From positions 1 to 64,000 of the forward strand of contig JALQPE010003140.1 of the NCBI GenBank assembly GCA_030407315.1: DNA of 64,000 bases, written 5' to 3'. This DNA is from Asparagopsis taxiformis (lineage: Eukaryota; Rhodophyta; Florideophyceae; Bonnemaisoniales; Bonnemaisoniaceae). Below the pieces are notes generated by a model that saw only the letters and a list, made by a program, of their open reading frames with translations, made no database searches and had not been told where the DNA came from. The position numbers and the translations under genes are program-made. How positions within the stretch are numbered: the first letter of the stretch is position 1; every line of letters begins with the position of its first letter. Positions 40,209 through 52,190 of this stretch are shown piece after piece.

Positions 40209-42299
40209 TGTCTGCACCACGTCGACCTCCTCTCTCGCCCCAACATCGCGCAGCACTCTCAATGCAACACAGTGTGCATCTTTGTTGGCGTTACATGTGC
40301 GCCTAGTTCTTGCATCGCTGCTTCCCTCACATCATCATCTAACCGTCTGTAACGCAACAACATGCCACCGCATGTCGCTCACAGTCACATATGTATTTCT
40401 TAATACGCTTGTTGAAACACGGAACGCTCTTATTCACCACAGCGGCAGCTCTACACAAACTAACACTGAAACCAAGATGGAGGCAATATATCGGTGGCAT
40501 TTCATTACAAATGTACTTTTTCTTTCTGCTGCTGGTGTGGCCTTGTGTTTGAAACTTGCTTGCAGGTCCTTTCCAACAGCTTAGTGTCGTAACCATTGCA
40601 GATGCGTTGCTGCTAGAATCACCCGGAGAGCTTCAATCAAATGGTTGTTGTGGACTAGTTGCGCTCGTTGTGAATCAATCGCCAGTGCGTGCATCTGTAT
40701 TTGTGCGTTCGTGTGCGCGCTTACTAGATGCGATGCAATGCAATGCTCACGTACACTGTATACTACTGACTTTTACAAATATAGCTTTGTATGAGAAGCG
40801 TCGGTATGTATCCGACACCTTACCATTGCCTCACTCTGTAAAGCTTCTTTCCCAGTAGCAATTTGTATCGCATTGCACCATGACGCAGGGCAGACTGCGA
40901 GTGAAAGCAACGAGTAAACAAACTTTTCGCTCATCATTCACCACACGCTGTTGTCGTTGAAGTCATAACCATATCCACATCCCATTCTGGAAACTCTTGG
41001 AAGACAGACGAGCCCAGTCCACCACTGGTGCTTGTAGATGTAGCATTTTTAAGCTGTTCGTTTAGATAGTAAGGGATAGATGGTGTAGTGCGCAACACTA
41101 GAGAACAACGCTGTGCAGGACAACATGTTTGTTCGGCGTAAATCGTCATATGTTCCATTTGGACTATTTTGGCAGCTCACATGCATCAACCTGAATATTA
41201 AGACTCTGGACTGGCACACTCAAGTATCTGGATACGCTTGAGCAGTGGCAGGGGCGCAAGAGCCGGTCCAAGTTTTTGTACAAGGCACGTTGACACACTG
41301 CATTCACTTGATTGACACCCGAGTGCAACGACTGGCTCGCTGTCCAGGGATGGGGGACTGCTGCGCAAGTGTTCAATACATCTCAAGATGCAGTTCAAGA
41401 ATAAACATTTCAACGTTATCCGGCTCACGGTCTCAGTTGGTCAAGTCATGGATCACAGGGTGTGGTGAAAAACCTCTTTGTTTACATTGTCTCAATAGCG
41501 AGGTCGACGATATTGCGACCTCGTTACTGGGACGGATTGGCATCACCGAGTGTGACAGACTGGAAGATGTGATTGGGCAGGAGCGAGGTGTGTGTGAAGG
41601 ATAGTAAGAAACAGCGAGGTGGGTGTGTGGAAGGTGCGAATGGCGTCAAGTGATTGGCACAAGGGAGTTGAGCTCATCTGCGGACAGAGTATGGATGGCA
41701 TCGTATGCCCGTTGGGACAGCCCGGGCGGAAGTGATCATGGGAAGCTCGTTTATGTATGTGTGCGGCAGTTGGGATTGGGCGCGACTGGACGGCGAATGT
41801 GGTCGAAGAATGGGCGCGGCGACTATGGTCATGCTAAGTGGACCAACGCGGTGCGAGTCGAACCAGTTGATATATGAGGGATGTCAAGGCAAGGGGGCAT
41901 TTAGACGGGCGAAAGGGTGCGTGTGACGCGAGTGGAAGGCGGTGAGGGAATGCATGCATGAATTGAGCGTGTGGGCGGACGAGGATTTGAGAAAACCTAA
42001 TATGACAGTACATTGCGTGTGTGGTAGGCGCGTTGAAGTGTTACGGCGCATAAATCATCGGCGCCGATGGCTACGTCACAAACGGTGTAATCACCGCTGT
42101 AATCGGCGCCAACAGCATGTTATGGCTGCAGACGCGACAGAATGTCGACTTCATCCTTAGAATGAAGTACGCTAATTAGCCATTCTGCCCAGCACCAGGT
42201 ACGAAACTTGGGACTGGGCACGTCATTAGAGCTCTAGGGTAGGTAACAGAATATAAACTTATGTGGGAGGACGGGTTTTCAGGACAAGCTGTCGGAACT
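40209..42299. other. No supported gene
   Basis: Several open frames of 60-130 codons, mostly without ATG and without family resemblance. At 42040-42110 there is a cluster of short palindromes including ATCGGCGCCGAT. Otherwise nothing recognisable. Confidence 0.35.
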
Positions 42300-42415
42300 G
42301 TAATTACTGTGTTTTCTTACAGCAAAGTCATCGTTAAGGCGGATTTGCTTTCTCAGGACAAGCTGTCGGAACTGCTATTCAGTTTTCTTACAGCAAAGGC
42401 AGTTTACCCCGGTTG

Positions 42416-42601
42416 CTTACAGCAAAGTCATCGTAACGATGACTTTGCTGTAAGAAAACAAAACATTACAGCAAAGTCATCGTAACGATGACTTTGCTGT
42501 AAGAAAACAAAACATTACAGCAAAGTCATCGTAACGATGACTTTGCTGTAAGAAAACAAAACATTACAGCAAAGTCATCGTTACGATGACTTTGCTGTAA
42601 G
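42416..42601. repeat. Tandem array of a 39-bp palindrome (4 copies, 49-bp period)
   Basis: Arm CTTACAGCAAAGTCATCGT (19 bases), one central A or T, then its complement. Copies at 42416, 42466, 42515 and 42564, separated by GAAAACAAAACA. The mirror array is at 63811-63996. Confidence 0.95.
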
Positions 42602-44089
42602 AAACCATGGTAAACCAACTTCTCTGTAAGCATATGAGAGGGACTGATGTTTCTCACTCGGGAAGAAGAAGGAGACGATTTCGGACCTCGCGAAAAAGGC
42701 TGCAAAGTGGTCTGAAACGGTTGGGGTGGTTCTAGGGAGTACTAAAACTTGTTTTAATTGCACTCAAGCTTTCTCGCTTGCGTGGAAGGGTTGGTATAAT
42801 TCATCGATTTTTGGTCATCAGATTCTCACAACTGGAGATGTGATGGTCAAAATGGAACTTTGTCCGAATGATGTGCAAGTGGTCTGTAAGGGTTGGAGTG
42901 GGTCTAGGGAGTACGGAAAGTGTTCTATGAGTTCGTAAAGCTGCTGGCTTGCGCATTAGGGCTGACAGAATGCATCGAGTTTTGGTCACCAGATTCCCAC
43001 AACTGAAGATGTGATGGCCAAAATTGAACTTTGTCGGAACGAAGTGTAAGTGATCCGTAAGGGCTGGAGTGGCTCTAGGGAGTACGGAAAAGTGTTTTAT
43101 GTGTCCGTAAAGCTGTTGAATTGCGTGGTAGGGATTCCAGAATGCATCGACTTTTGGTCACCAGACTCCCACAACTGGAGATGTGATAGCCAAAATTGAA
43201 CTTTGCAAGAACGAAGTGCAAGTGTTCTGGATGCCTTCAAGTGGCCTGGAAGCGTACTCTGGACAAGTTTTCGGACCTTGAAGAGGCTCAACTGCACAAT
43301 GCTGATATTGAAATGAAACATTCATATAGTCCATTTTTAACTAGAACTGCTGGAATGGATTGCGTAGCCTATAGAGGAGCAATGTAGTTATATAATAGAG
43401 CTAGAAGCATGCCTCAACAACCTATCTCTCATGCCTCTAGTTCTCCTTCATCATTCCAGTCTTCCTTCCTGTGACGCACCGCGCCTCTGGTGTCACTTCA
43501 CACGCCCCTCCTGTGCATTAAATACCTGTCTACCACTTCCGTATTCTACTCATACCACCACATTCATTTTACCCCATGCCTACCATCCTATCCTTTACCT
43601 TCTGTCCTTCAGTCCTAGGCTAACCTACTTCATAACCATCGATGTAAGGTGAATATCTAGATTCCTACCTACTTGAGAGTATAGTTTATTATAACGGAAA
43701 ACGGACGGTTTTGTATAGTCAATGTGCTACACAGCACCAGGAGTAGATTTTGCGCACCGATAATCTATGCTTGATATTGGAGAGACCGGCTTCTTGTAGC
43801 CTCGGAAAATGTGCAGGTAGTACCTTTCCAGAGGTCCTGGAGGTGTTCACACCAACTCTAGTCCATTTTAACGAGTTTGAATTTCGACCGCCAGAATCTC
43901 TGTCGTGAGAAAATGGTGGTCGAAATTTACCGTGCTGATCTCCCAATACTGAACTTTTTAGGTAGTTCAGCCCGGGTGAACAAGACACAGATTGCTCTTC
44001 AAAGCCGCCCGAAGCCGTCGAAACCATCCTTCCACAATGTTCCCGACTTCAAAATTCCTATCTCACCCTTCCCAAAGTGAGAGAGGGAC

Positions 44090-44490
44090 CAAGCTCCCAG
44101 CCGCTTACAGCTGAGGCAGTTTACCAGGGATGCTTACAGCAAAGTCATCGTTACGATGACTTTGCTGTAAGAAAAGAAAACATTACAGTGGGCGAAGGAT
44201 TTTACCGGGTGAAAAAATCACCAAGAATTTTTTTACCGGGTAAAAAATCGTGGCTACTGTAATGAAACGTTTTCTTACAGCAAAGTCATCGTAACGATGA
44301 CTTTGCTGTAAGAAAAGGAAACATTACAGTAGGCGAAGAATTTTTACCGGGTAAAAAATCACCAAGAATTTTTTTACCGGGTAAAAAAACGTGCCTGCTG
44401 TAATGTTTTCTTTTCTTACAGCAAAGTCATCGTAACGATGACTTTGCTGTCAGCACCCGCGGTAAACTGCCTCAGCTGTAAGCGGTCTGG
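44090..44490. repeat. Hairpin cluster 1 (nested palindromes)
   Basis: Outer arms CCGCTTACAGCTGAGGCAGT (start) and the complement at about 44457-44485 enclose three 39-bp palindromes and ACCGGGTAAAAAA half-sites flanked by CATTACAG and CTGTAATG. The whole unit folds on itself. Mirror: about 61922-62322. Confidence 0.9.
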
Positions 44491-45164
44491 CTTCACCCTC
44501 TCTCTCATGTCTCTTGTCTTCCTTCATCCCAGCCTATCCCAACCTCCCTTCTATGTCGACTCCGGTGTCACTCCAGCCGACCCTTCAGTGAGTGCAATCC
44601 TTCTCTACCACCGCCATAATCTACTCATACTATCCCCTTCATGTTGCTGCATACCTACCCTCCCATCCTTCCTGATTTTCCTACAATCCTAGGCTAGCCT
44701 ACTTACCAACTATGTTCGTATTGAAGGCAGCTAGATTCCTAGTAACTCAAATCTACAGTCTGCTAAAAAGGGCGATTTGGTGTGGTCACTGTGCCACACG
44801 GCACCAGGAATAGAATCTGGCCACGGATACTCTATGCTTGATCTCAGAGAGAACAGCTGCGCCAATGCTCCGAAAATGTGCTGTCAGTACCTTTCCAGAC
44901 GTCCTGGAGGTGCTCATGCCAGCTCTAGTTCATTTTAGGGAGGTTGAGTTTCGACAATCAGAATTTCACTCTTGAGGAAATTGTGTTTGAAATTTTGTGC
45001 ACTCCTCCCGCCGTACCAGGCAGGGCACCCAGCCCAGACTGGGTTAGCACGACGCAGAGTGCTCCCCAACACCGCTAACAGCCGTCCAAACCATCCCTCT
45101 GCCATGTTTTACGGCTTCACAATTCCTTGCTCACCCTTCCCAAGGTGAGGGAGGGACCAAGCTC

Positions 45165-45390
45165 CCAGCCGCTTACAGCTGAGGCAGTTTACCAGGGATG
45201 CTTACAGCAAAGTCATCGTTACGATGACTTTGCTGTAAGAAAACGTTTTCATTACAGTGGCCAGGAATTTTTTACCCGGTAAAAAAATCATGGCTACTGT
45301 AATGAATTGTTTTCTTACAGCAAAGTCATCGTAACGATGACTTTGCTGTAAACATCCCTGGTAAACTGCTCCGTCTGTAAGCCGTTGGTC
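45165..45390. repeat. Hairpin cluster 2 (nested palindromes)
   Basis: Same design as cluster 1 with two 39-bp palindromes and one TTTACCCGGTAAA centre. Mirror: about 61022-61247. Confidence 0.9.
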
Positions 45391-46509
45391 TCAACCCTCG
45401 ATCTCATGTCTGTTGTCCTCCTTCATCATCTCCACATCCCTTCCTGCTAAGCATCACTTCTCTAGTGCCACTCTACCAGTCCTTTTCGTGCATGAAATAC
45501 TTTTCTACCACTGCCATAGTCTACACATACTATTGCCTCTATACTTCTGCATGCCTACGCTTCAATCTTTCTCTCCCGTGCTAGGCTTAGAGAATATCCT
45601 ACTTCCTGGAGATCATTGTACAGTGAGGCAGTAAAAAGCACTGTCTCACCGTACTGTCTGAGGCCCCCTTTTCAACACCGTAGTGTATAAGGGCTGGAGT
45701 GGCTCTGGGGATTACAGAAAGGTGTTTTATCTGTCCGTAAAGCTTCTGGCTTGCGCATTAGGGCTGGCAGAATGCATCGATTTTTGGTCATCAGATTCTC
45801 ACAACTGCAGATATGATGAATTTCGGCCATGGCCAAAATTCAACTTTGTCGGAACGACGTAGATTTGGACTGGATGCCTCCAAGTGCATGCACTTGAAAG
45901 TGCACTTAGTCCAAAAAATTGTCCAGAGTACGCTCCCAGGCGATGGCCTGGAAGTGTACTCTGGACAAGTTTTTGGACCTGGAAGAGGTTGAATTGCACA
46001 ATGCTTGTGTTGAAATGAAACATTTATATGGCCCATTCTTTACTTGGACAGCTGAAATCCTATCTACTCGAGAGTAAAGTATATAAAAACTGGAAACAGA
46101 CGGTTTTGTATTGTCAATGTGCCACAAGGCACCAAGAGTAGATTTTGCCCTCCGATAATCTATGGTTGATTTCAGAGAGGATAACCGCGTGCAGTCACAG
46201 GACATGTGTTACCAGATCCTTCCCAGAGGTCCTGGAGGTGTTCACACCAACTCCAGCCCACTTTAACGAGTTTGAATTTCGAAAGTCAGAATCTCTGTCG
46301 TGAGAAAATTGAACCATTTCCGACCACGTGGTAGAAATTTCGTACACTCCTCCAACCATACTAGACACAACACCCAGCTCAAACCGGGTGTAAACAACAC
46401 AATGTGTTACCTAATGCCGCCTACAGCCGTCCATACCATTCCTATACCCTGTTTCCTGACTTCATAATTCCTTCCTCACCCTTCCCTAGGTCGGAAAAGG
46501 ACGGAAGTC

Positions 46510-46985
46510 CCTGCCGCTTACAGCGGAAGCAATTTACCAGGGATGCTTACAGCAAAGTCATCGTTACGATGACTTTGCTGTAAGAAAATAAATCATTACA
46601 GCAGCCATGATTTTTTACCCGGTAAAAAAATTCTTGGCCACTGTAATTGAAACGCTTTCTTACAGCAAAGTCATCGTAACGATGACTTTGCTGTAAGAAA
46701 ATAAATCATTACAGCAGCCACGATTTTTCACCCGGTAAAAATTCTTGCTGATTTTTTACCCGGTAAAATTTCTTTGGCCACTGCAATGGAAACGTTTCCT
46801 TACAGCAAAGTCATCGTTACGATGACTTTGCTGTAAGAAAATAAATCATTACAGCTGCCATGATTTTTTTACCCGGTGAAAAAATTCTTGGCCACTGTAA
46901 TGGAAACGCTTTCTTACAGCAAAGTCATCGTAACGATGACTTTGCTGTAAGAATCCCCGGTAAACGGCTTCCGCTGTAAGGGGCT
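46510..46985. repeat. Hairpin cluster 3 (nested palindromes)
   Basis: Four 39-bp palindromes alternate with TTTACCCGGTAAA centres, inside outer arms CCGCTTACAGCGGAAG and complement. Mirror: about 59427-59902. Confidence 0.9.
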
Positions 46986-47399
46986 GAGAGTTCCGTCCCC
47001 CTCCCACCTAGGGAAGGGTGAGCAAGGAATTGGGAAGTCAGGAACATGGCTCAGCAGAACGTTTGTACGGCTGTGAGTGGCTTCCAGGAGCATTCTGTGT
47101 CATGTGTTATCTCAGCAACGTCTCTTATAGTCGAACCTCACGGGTTGTCAAGGTCTAAAACTAGTCCCCCCTACGGTCTAGCTAGTGAAATCATGTAAAG
47201 TTGTAGACTAATACAAAAATGTAGCAATCAATAGGCTTAGTAGCACTAAACTATGACATGAAGGTCAGATGTATAGATGAAAATAGAAAGGTGGGCTAAG
47301 CGAATAATGTTGAGATGAGAAAGACAGAACTTCATAGCAGGGAACAATAGCATAGGTTTTAATACTTCTCGTATGCTATCTATTGCTCCTGTCATACTT

Positions 47400-48832
47400 T
47401 TAATATTCGACGGTGTGGATGTGGTCCGTGAGGACGTCCTTCTCAGTCTTCAAGTAGATGTGGCCGCGCGTGGGCAGACCATAGACTAAATTCTGCTCCC
47501 ACAGGAAGATCTCCTCACCTGAAGCCGACCCCGTAATGGTAAAGGTCACCGCGATCAACTAAGACGGAATAGGGTGGCACATAAAAGTGGTTAACGGGAA
47601 CCTTCCACATGTCGGCGTCCGTATGGACCAGGCATACATGACTATAAGGTGCAGCTACTATAAAGAACCCATCGGATCCGCTCGACATCATGAAATAGGA
47701 TGGGGATTGGGTAGGTCCGACTCCTCAAAATTGGGATACTCAGAAGTCCGTGTGCCCATCCTGGTCCGCAGCCCCATCTGTTTTAAGAAGCAGCCGTAAT
47801 CCTGTCTTCGGGAAAAAGACAGGATCCTCACCCTCCATTCCCAACTTCAAGAAATCCGCACAAACACCAAGAGCAAGCTCTGCCACCAACTTGTTCCTGT
47901 ACATATCCAAATTCCCCTCCTCCAGCTTGTCGCACAATTCACACCGCGGCAGGGGGAGTCGCCCACGACCACCATCTATGCGGTCCTTCGCAGCACCCAC
48001 GTTGTGGATGAAATGCCACGGCGAAGGATCAAAACCGGGCTTGGCGAAATCTGGGGGCTCGTCCTGTGGTTTCCTGTCTTCATAATCAGAATCAGACTGC
48101 TGGGAGGGTTTCTGTGGCTTTTCAACCTCCTCAACCAGCTGGAACTGTCGAGAAAAGTGACTGAAGAGGTCATGCGTCGCGCTACCAGCCGTGGACGACT
48201 GCAAGAGGCCTTCCACAACAACCACCCCCATGTTGTCCAGCAACGCCGCTTCACCGCAAAGTACTATTCCACCACCGAGTCCTCAGCACCTGGCGATGCA
48301 GCTGCCAGGAATGCTGCCGCCTTTATTTCCGCCCGCACCGTCTCTACCGTCGTAATTTCCATGTAGTACTTCATCGGGCTACCAGACGCAATTGCGCTGG
48401 GGAGAACGGCGGCCACATTCTCATCGACGATACTGTCGGGAATAGGATTTTCATGGGCGTCGTCGAACTGGAGAATCGGCTCCCGAGAACGTCCTCTGGA
48501 AGCCGACTTGGATTTCTTTGACGACGACTTTGATGAAGTCTCACTGAGCTTCCTCTTTTAAAAGTACCAAATTTGGTAGAGGGCTCGGGCGTCGCAGAAG
48601 CGGTTTCCCAGTTGCGCTTCCCAAGGATGGAGCTTTTACCCGCATCCTTGGGTGCGCTCTCCAGCTCGACGACCTGAACAGGGCTCGCACCACCCGCCGT
48701 CGCTGTTCCACCACGACCGGAACGACTCTCTTTCAGGCAGGTACTCCTTTTGGGCATCACTTTCCCAGAAGTTTCCACTCCGGACGATGCAGACACGACA
48801 GGGGTAGTGGCAGAAACAGAGGCAGCCTCGGA
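47400..48832 (-). pseudogene. Decayed 2OG-oxygenase-like gene, left-arm copy
   Basis: Reversed duplicate of 57580-59012; see that entry. The same lesions are visible in both copies. Confidence 0.75.
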
Positions 48833-49147
48833 ATAGCTGGAAGAATCTAATTGAGGTGGTACTACCTAAATTGGATTCTTCAAAGGCAAAGGAATGGAGG
48901 ATGAAGGGATGGTCAGGGAAATGGAAGGGGAAGGGATGGCGGAATCATGACCACATGTGACTGGGAGCGCAGCATGTGGGATGTGTGGGTCCACCACGTA
49001 AAATTGTTTCCGCATTTACATGTCGCGGTAGCCAGTTACGCGCAGGAGCATTTTCCTGGCGTCCTTTCAAAACATAGACTTCCGATTGGGAAAGATGTTC
49101 TCAAACTTGGAGCCATTGGGAGGGCCTTCCTTGGGATGTAAGTCCGC

Positions 49148-49574
49148 TCAGAACCCCTTCTTGGGCACCATCAGCGCAAAAACTTCGACAACGCGTGAGT
49201 GAATGTCGAAGCTCTTGCTCGGGTCACCCACGCTGGGAATGGAGCCATCCAGCATCCTCAACACATCCGAAACGTTCCAATACTCGGCCACCTCCTTCAC
49301 GTACCCGAAGATTTCCAACAAACCAGCAATCCATTCCTGCCCAATGGTACCAACCGAGTTCGGTTTCAGCCCGGCCCACCAACGGCTACAAGTGTAGTAC
49401 GCCGTCATCTCGAGGTTGACACAATTTTGGACGTCCGGAGCACCCCTAAACGATCCGTTGAACAAAAATTTCACCGTACACCCAGCCAGATTCTCCGTCG
49501 AAGAGAACTGCACGAACTCTGGCCTGTTCGGAATAGTTTTCTGCAGCCAAATCCGTTTTCAAGAATTGCTCCAT
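49148..49574 (-). pseudogene. Frameshifted copy of the 141-aa frame
   Basis: Matches 56839-57264 in reverse but has one extra A in a run at about 49458-49462 (five versus four), which breaks the frame after the first third. The C-terminal 121 codons remain open. Confidence 0.8.
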
Positions 49575-49591
49575 CGTTGCAGACTTCTTCA

Positions 49592-51440
49592 ACCACTAGC
49601 CAACGACCTCTGATATTCACTTTGCGAGGTTCAACTTGCACTTCAGACGAACTATACTGGGCAATATTGATGCATGTCTCGCTTGCTGAAGGAGATTTAC
49701 TCTTTTCCGCTACTTCTCCGCTATAGTGCAGAATTATATTTCTCCGCCACTAAATTCAACCATTAAGAAACCTTTCCTGGCTTTCATTCGATCCAATGAA
49801 CTGTTTCACCACAATGATTTGTCCTATGCTCATTACTTTATGCACAATGATTGCTATTTCATCCGGGCTCGACCTACTCAATATCGTTTTGCTATCTTGT
49901 ATCGCATTCCCTAAACACCATCCTGGCCAAGACGTATCCACTTCCGTTTGTTACGCAGTGATGCTCTAAGCACTAATACTGAATCTGATTTTCTCATGCA
50001 CGTAGTTCCTACTCGTATACTCTACCATATTCTCGGCCCTATTCACAAGGTGAAAACACGATGTCTCGTTGAATCGTACTCGGTGTGATATCTTAAATTA
50101 GGATACATTTTTATATTGCAATGCAGACTCACTGCTCGCTTGAAACATGAAAATTATAAAAATTCTTCGACACTGCTGTTTCCTAACCGCCACCATCCAC
50201 GTGGCCCGCTTTGACTGCCTGCCAAGTGTACTCGGAGCATACAATGACGTTATCGATATATACCATCCACATCATCACTGGAAGCGCGGACTCCTCGTCC
50301 AGGAAAGTGCGCCATTTTTCTTACTCTTCACCTCCGCCTGTCCTGTAGGCCCCATATGCTAGTGTTTTTCCTATATTTCTGTAGTGATGACGTCATTCTA
50401 GACAATAAAAGGCGGTAGAAGATACGATAATGTGCGCCTCCTCTGCCAGATCATGTGCTTCCAAGCGTAATTCGCAGCCTAGGTATCGTTTTTCTGGGCC
50501 TCCCATCGCACCGCTCCGTTTCAAACTCATCCCTCTATTGTTCTCCTACACGTCATTTCCGCCCGTAGAGTACTACTTAAACGAAAGATTCTGGAAATCC
50601 CTGTTTCCATCTTCATATCCGTCGGAAACAAAGCAACAACCCTGGCCGTGGAAGCCGTATAGATCATCTAAACTGCTTCCAAAGCGTAAGTTTTAGATCA
50701 TCAATACGGCTTCCAAGGCCAAAGTTGTTGCTTTGTCTCCGACGGATATGAACCATGATGGTACGTTTCCACAACTCACGCCACTAACCCAGTTTTCTAT
50801 TCGTTTTCTCTTTCTCAGGTTTCCAGTCGGTGAGTGTTCCACTTCTACTTTCATTTATCTTTCTCTCTTACCACTTCTCCACTAATTTTCTTTTCTGCCT
50901 GTGAGTACATATCTCAATTTGGGATGCAATGGTATTTGTTAAGGTACGTTAGTCTCCTAATCACCATCAATTTCCCTCTCCAATTCAACGTCACTAACTT
51001 GTTTCCTTTCTATACATCATTTTTTCTTCTTCTCTTCATTTCCTAGCTTATTCATGCAGCTCAATCAGTTGATAGATTTCTAGACTTTTCTAGTAGTTTT
51101 AGTTTTACTCGTCGGAATAGTGTTAGTTGTAGTAGCATTTTTAACATAGGGATTGTTTATTCTCAATGTAGCCTGCGCAAATAAACAAATCCAGAGTGAA
51201 GCTTCCCATATCGCACCCTCTTAGATTGCTACCTATCCTACCGCGTATACCTCTCGCTAGCTCATAGTCACTACGAAATAAAAATTCCTAGCCGTACTAT
51301 TCTGTCCATTCCCATATGAATACCGTCCATGCCCCATCCTCATAGCGCTAGAACTGCCTTCCTCTACCCCAGAAAGATGCCCACGACAGCGTGACGCTCC
51401 ATCTCATCCACCACTCCCAGACACCGAATTTTACTATATC
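49592..51440. other. Left-arm interval without a supported gene
   Basis: Short open frames only. It contains the long hairpin at 50612-50752. Confidence 0.4.
50612..50752. repeat. Long single hairpin, ~61-bp arms
   Basis: Arm from TTCATATCCGTCGGA through GCAACAAC and TGGAAGCCGTAT to ATCATCTAAA; the complement follows an ~18-base loop, with few mismatches. Length and shape resemble a microRNA-precursor-like foldback or a small foldback element. Mirror copy: 55660-55800. Confidence 0.85.
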
Positions 51441-51449
51441 AGGACACTA

Positions 51450-51850
51450 CTTTTACTGTCTCCAGGTGCTGCCCAGGGCAGCACGAAATACTGTCTCCAG
51501 GTGCTGCCCAGGGCAGCACAAAGTACTGTCTCCAGGTGCTGCCCAGGGCAGCACAAATACTGTCTACAGGTGCTGCCCAGGGCAGCACAAAGTACTGTCT
51601 ACAGGTGCTGCCCAGGGCAGCACAAAGTACTGTCTACAGGTACTGCCCAGGGCAGCACAAAGTACTGTCTACAGGTACTGCCCAGGGCAGCACAAAGTAC
51701 TGTCTACAGGTACTGCCCAGGGCAGCACAAAGTACTGTCTACAGGTACTGCCCAGGACAGTGAAAATCACTGTCTCCAGGTACTGCCCAGGACAGTGAAA
51801 ATCACTGTCTCCAGGTACTGCCCAGGACAGTGCACCGTGTTGGTTCCATC
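51450..51850 (+). repeat. 35-bp tandem array, about 11 copies
   Basis: The unit contains TACTGTCT(C/A)CAGGT and the palindrome GTGCTGCCCAGGGCAGCAC (in later units GTACTGCCCAGG...). The period of 35 (one unit 34) leaves all three frames open, giving repetitive CPGQ-type frames that are not genes. Mirror: about 54562-54962. Confidence 0.95.
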
Positions 51851-52190
51851 TATTGTCCCAGGCAGCGTATTTCACTATCCGGCCATGTTGCCTTGGCCAA
51901 TACAAAACACTATCCGCCAACACTGCCCAGTACAGTAAATTACATCATATCCAACTATTGAATAAATCATTAATTTTTACTGTCTCCATTCACTGCCTCA
52001 GACAGTACTGTGAGACAGTGTTTTTTACTGTCTGCAGACAGAGTTCCGTACTGTCTGCCAGACAGTGCAAATCACTGTCTCCAAGTGTGGCATTAATTTT
52101 CATTTGCCGCATAGTGATTTTTACTGTCTCAGACAGTAAAAATCACTGTCTCGCAGTACTGTCTGAGGCCCCCTTTTCAACACCGTAGTG
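51850..52190 (+). repeat. Subterminal palindromes and terminal CAACACCGTAGTG
   Basis: GACAGTA/TACTGTC half-sites in many orientations, ending at 52190. Same style as 37747-38110. Mirror: 54222-54562. Confidence 0.8.

Larger units (their letters stand above)
43425..45690 (+). repeat. Diverged ~1 kb tandem units within the left arm
   Basis: Segments starting at about 43425, 44500 and 45400 share CTCATG(T/C)CTCT and CTTCATC, then CTACTCATAC, CCTAGGCTA and, about 300 bp later, GTGCCACACGGCACCAGG-like and CCTGGAGGTG(T/C)TCA blocks. 45640-45685 carries a second CAACACCGTAGTG end. A further related unit spans about 46100-47100. No gene. Confidence 0.7.
42412..52190 (+). repeat. Left arm of giant inverted repeat
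   Basis: Each position x pairs with 106412-x (106413-x between about 49458 and 50585) in 54222-64000, reversed. Differences noticed: two single-base indels that offset each other and roughly ten substitutions over 9.78 kb, so identity is about 99.9%. The arm ends at 52190 with CAACACCGTAGTG. Its other end is not visible because the partner runs off the window. Content: hairpin arrays, three to four diverged ~1 kb tandem units, an oxygenase-like pseudogene, a 141-aa frame (broken here), a long hairpin and a 35-bp array. Confidence 0.95.

Noticed and set aside
51391..51938. Long repetitive open frames (CPGQ repeats) on both strands and in both arms
   Set aside because: They arise because a 35-bp unit without stops leaves all three frames open; no ATG context or family support.
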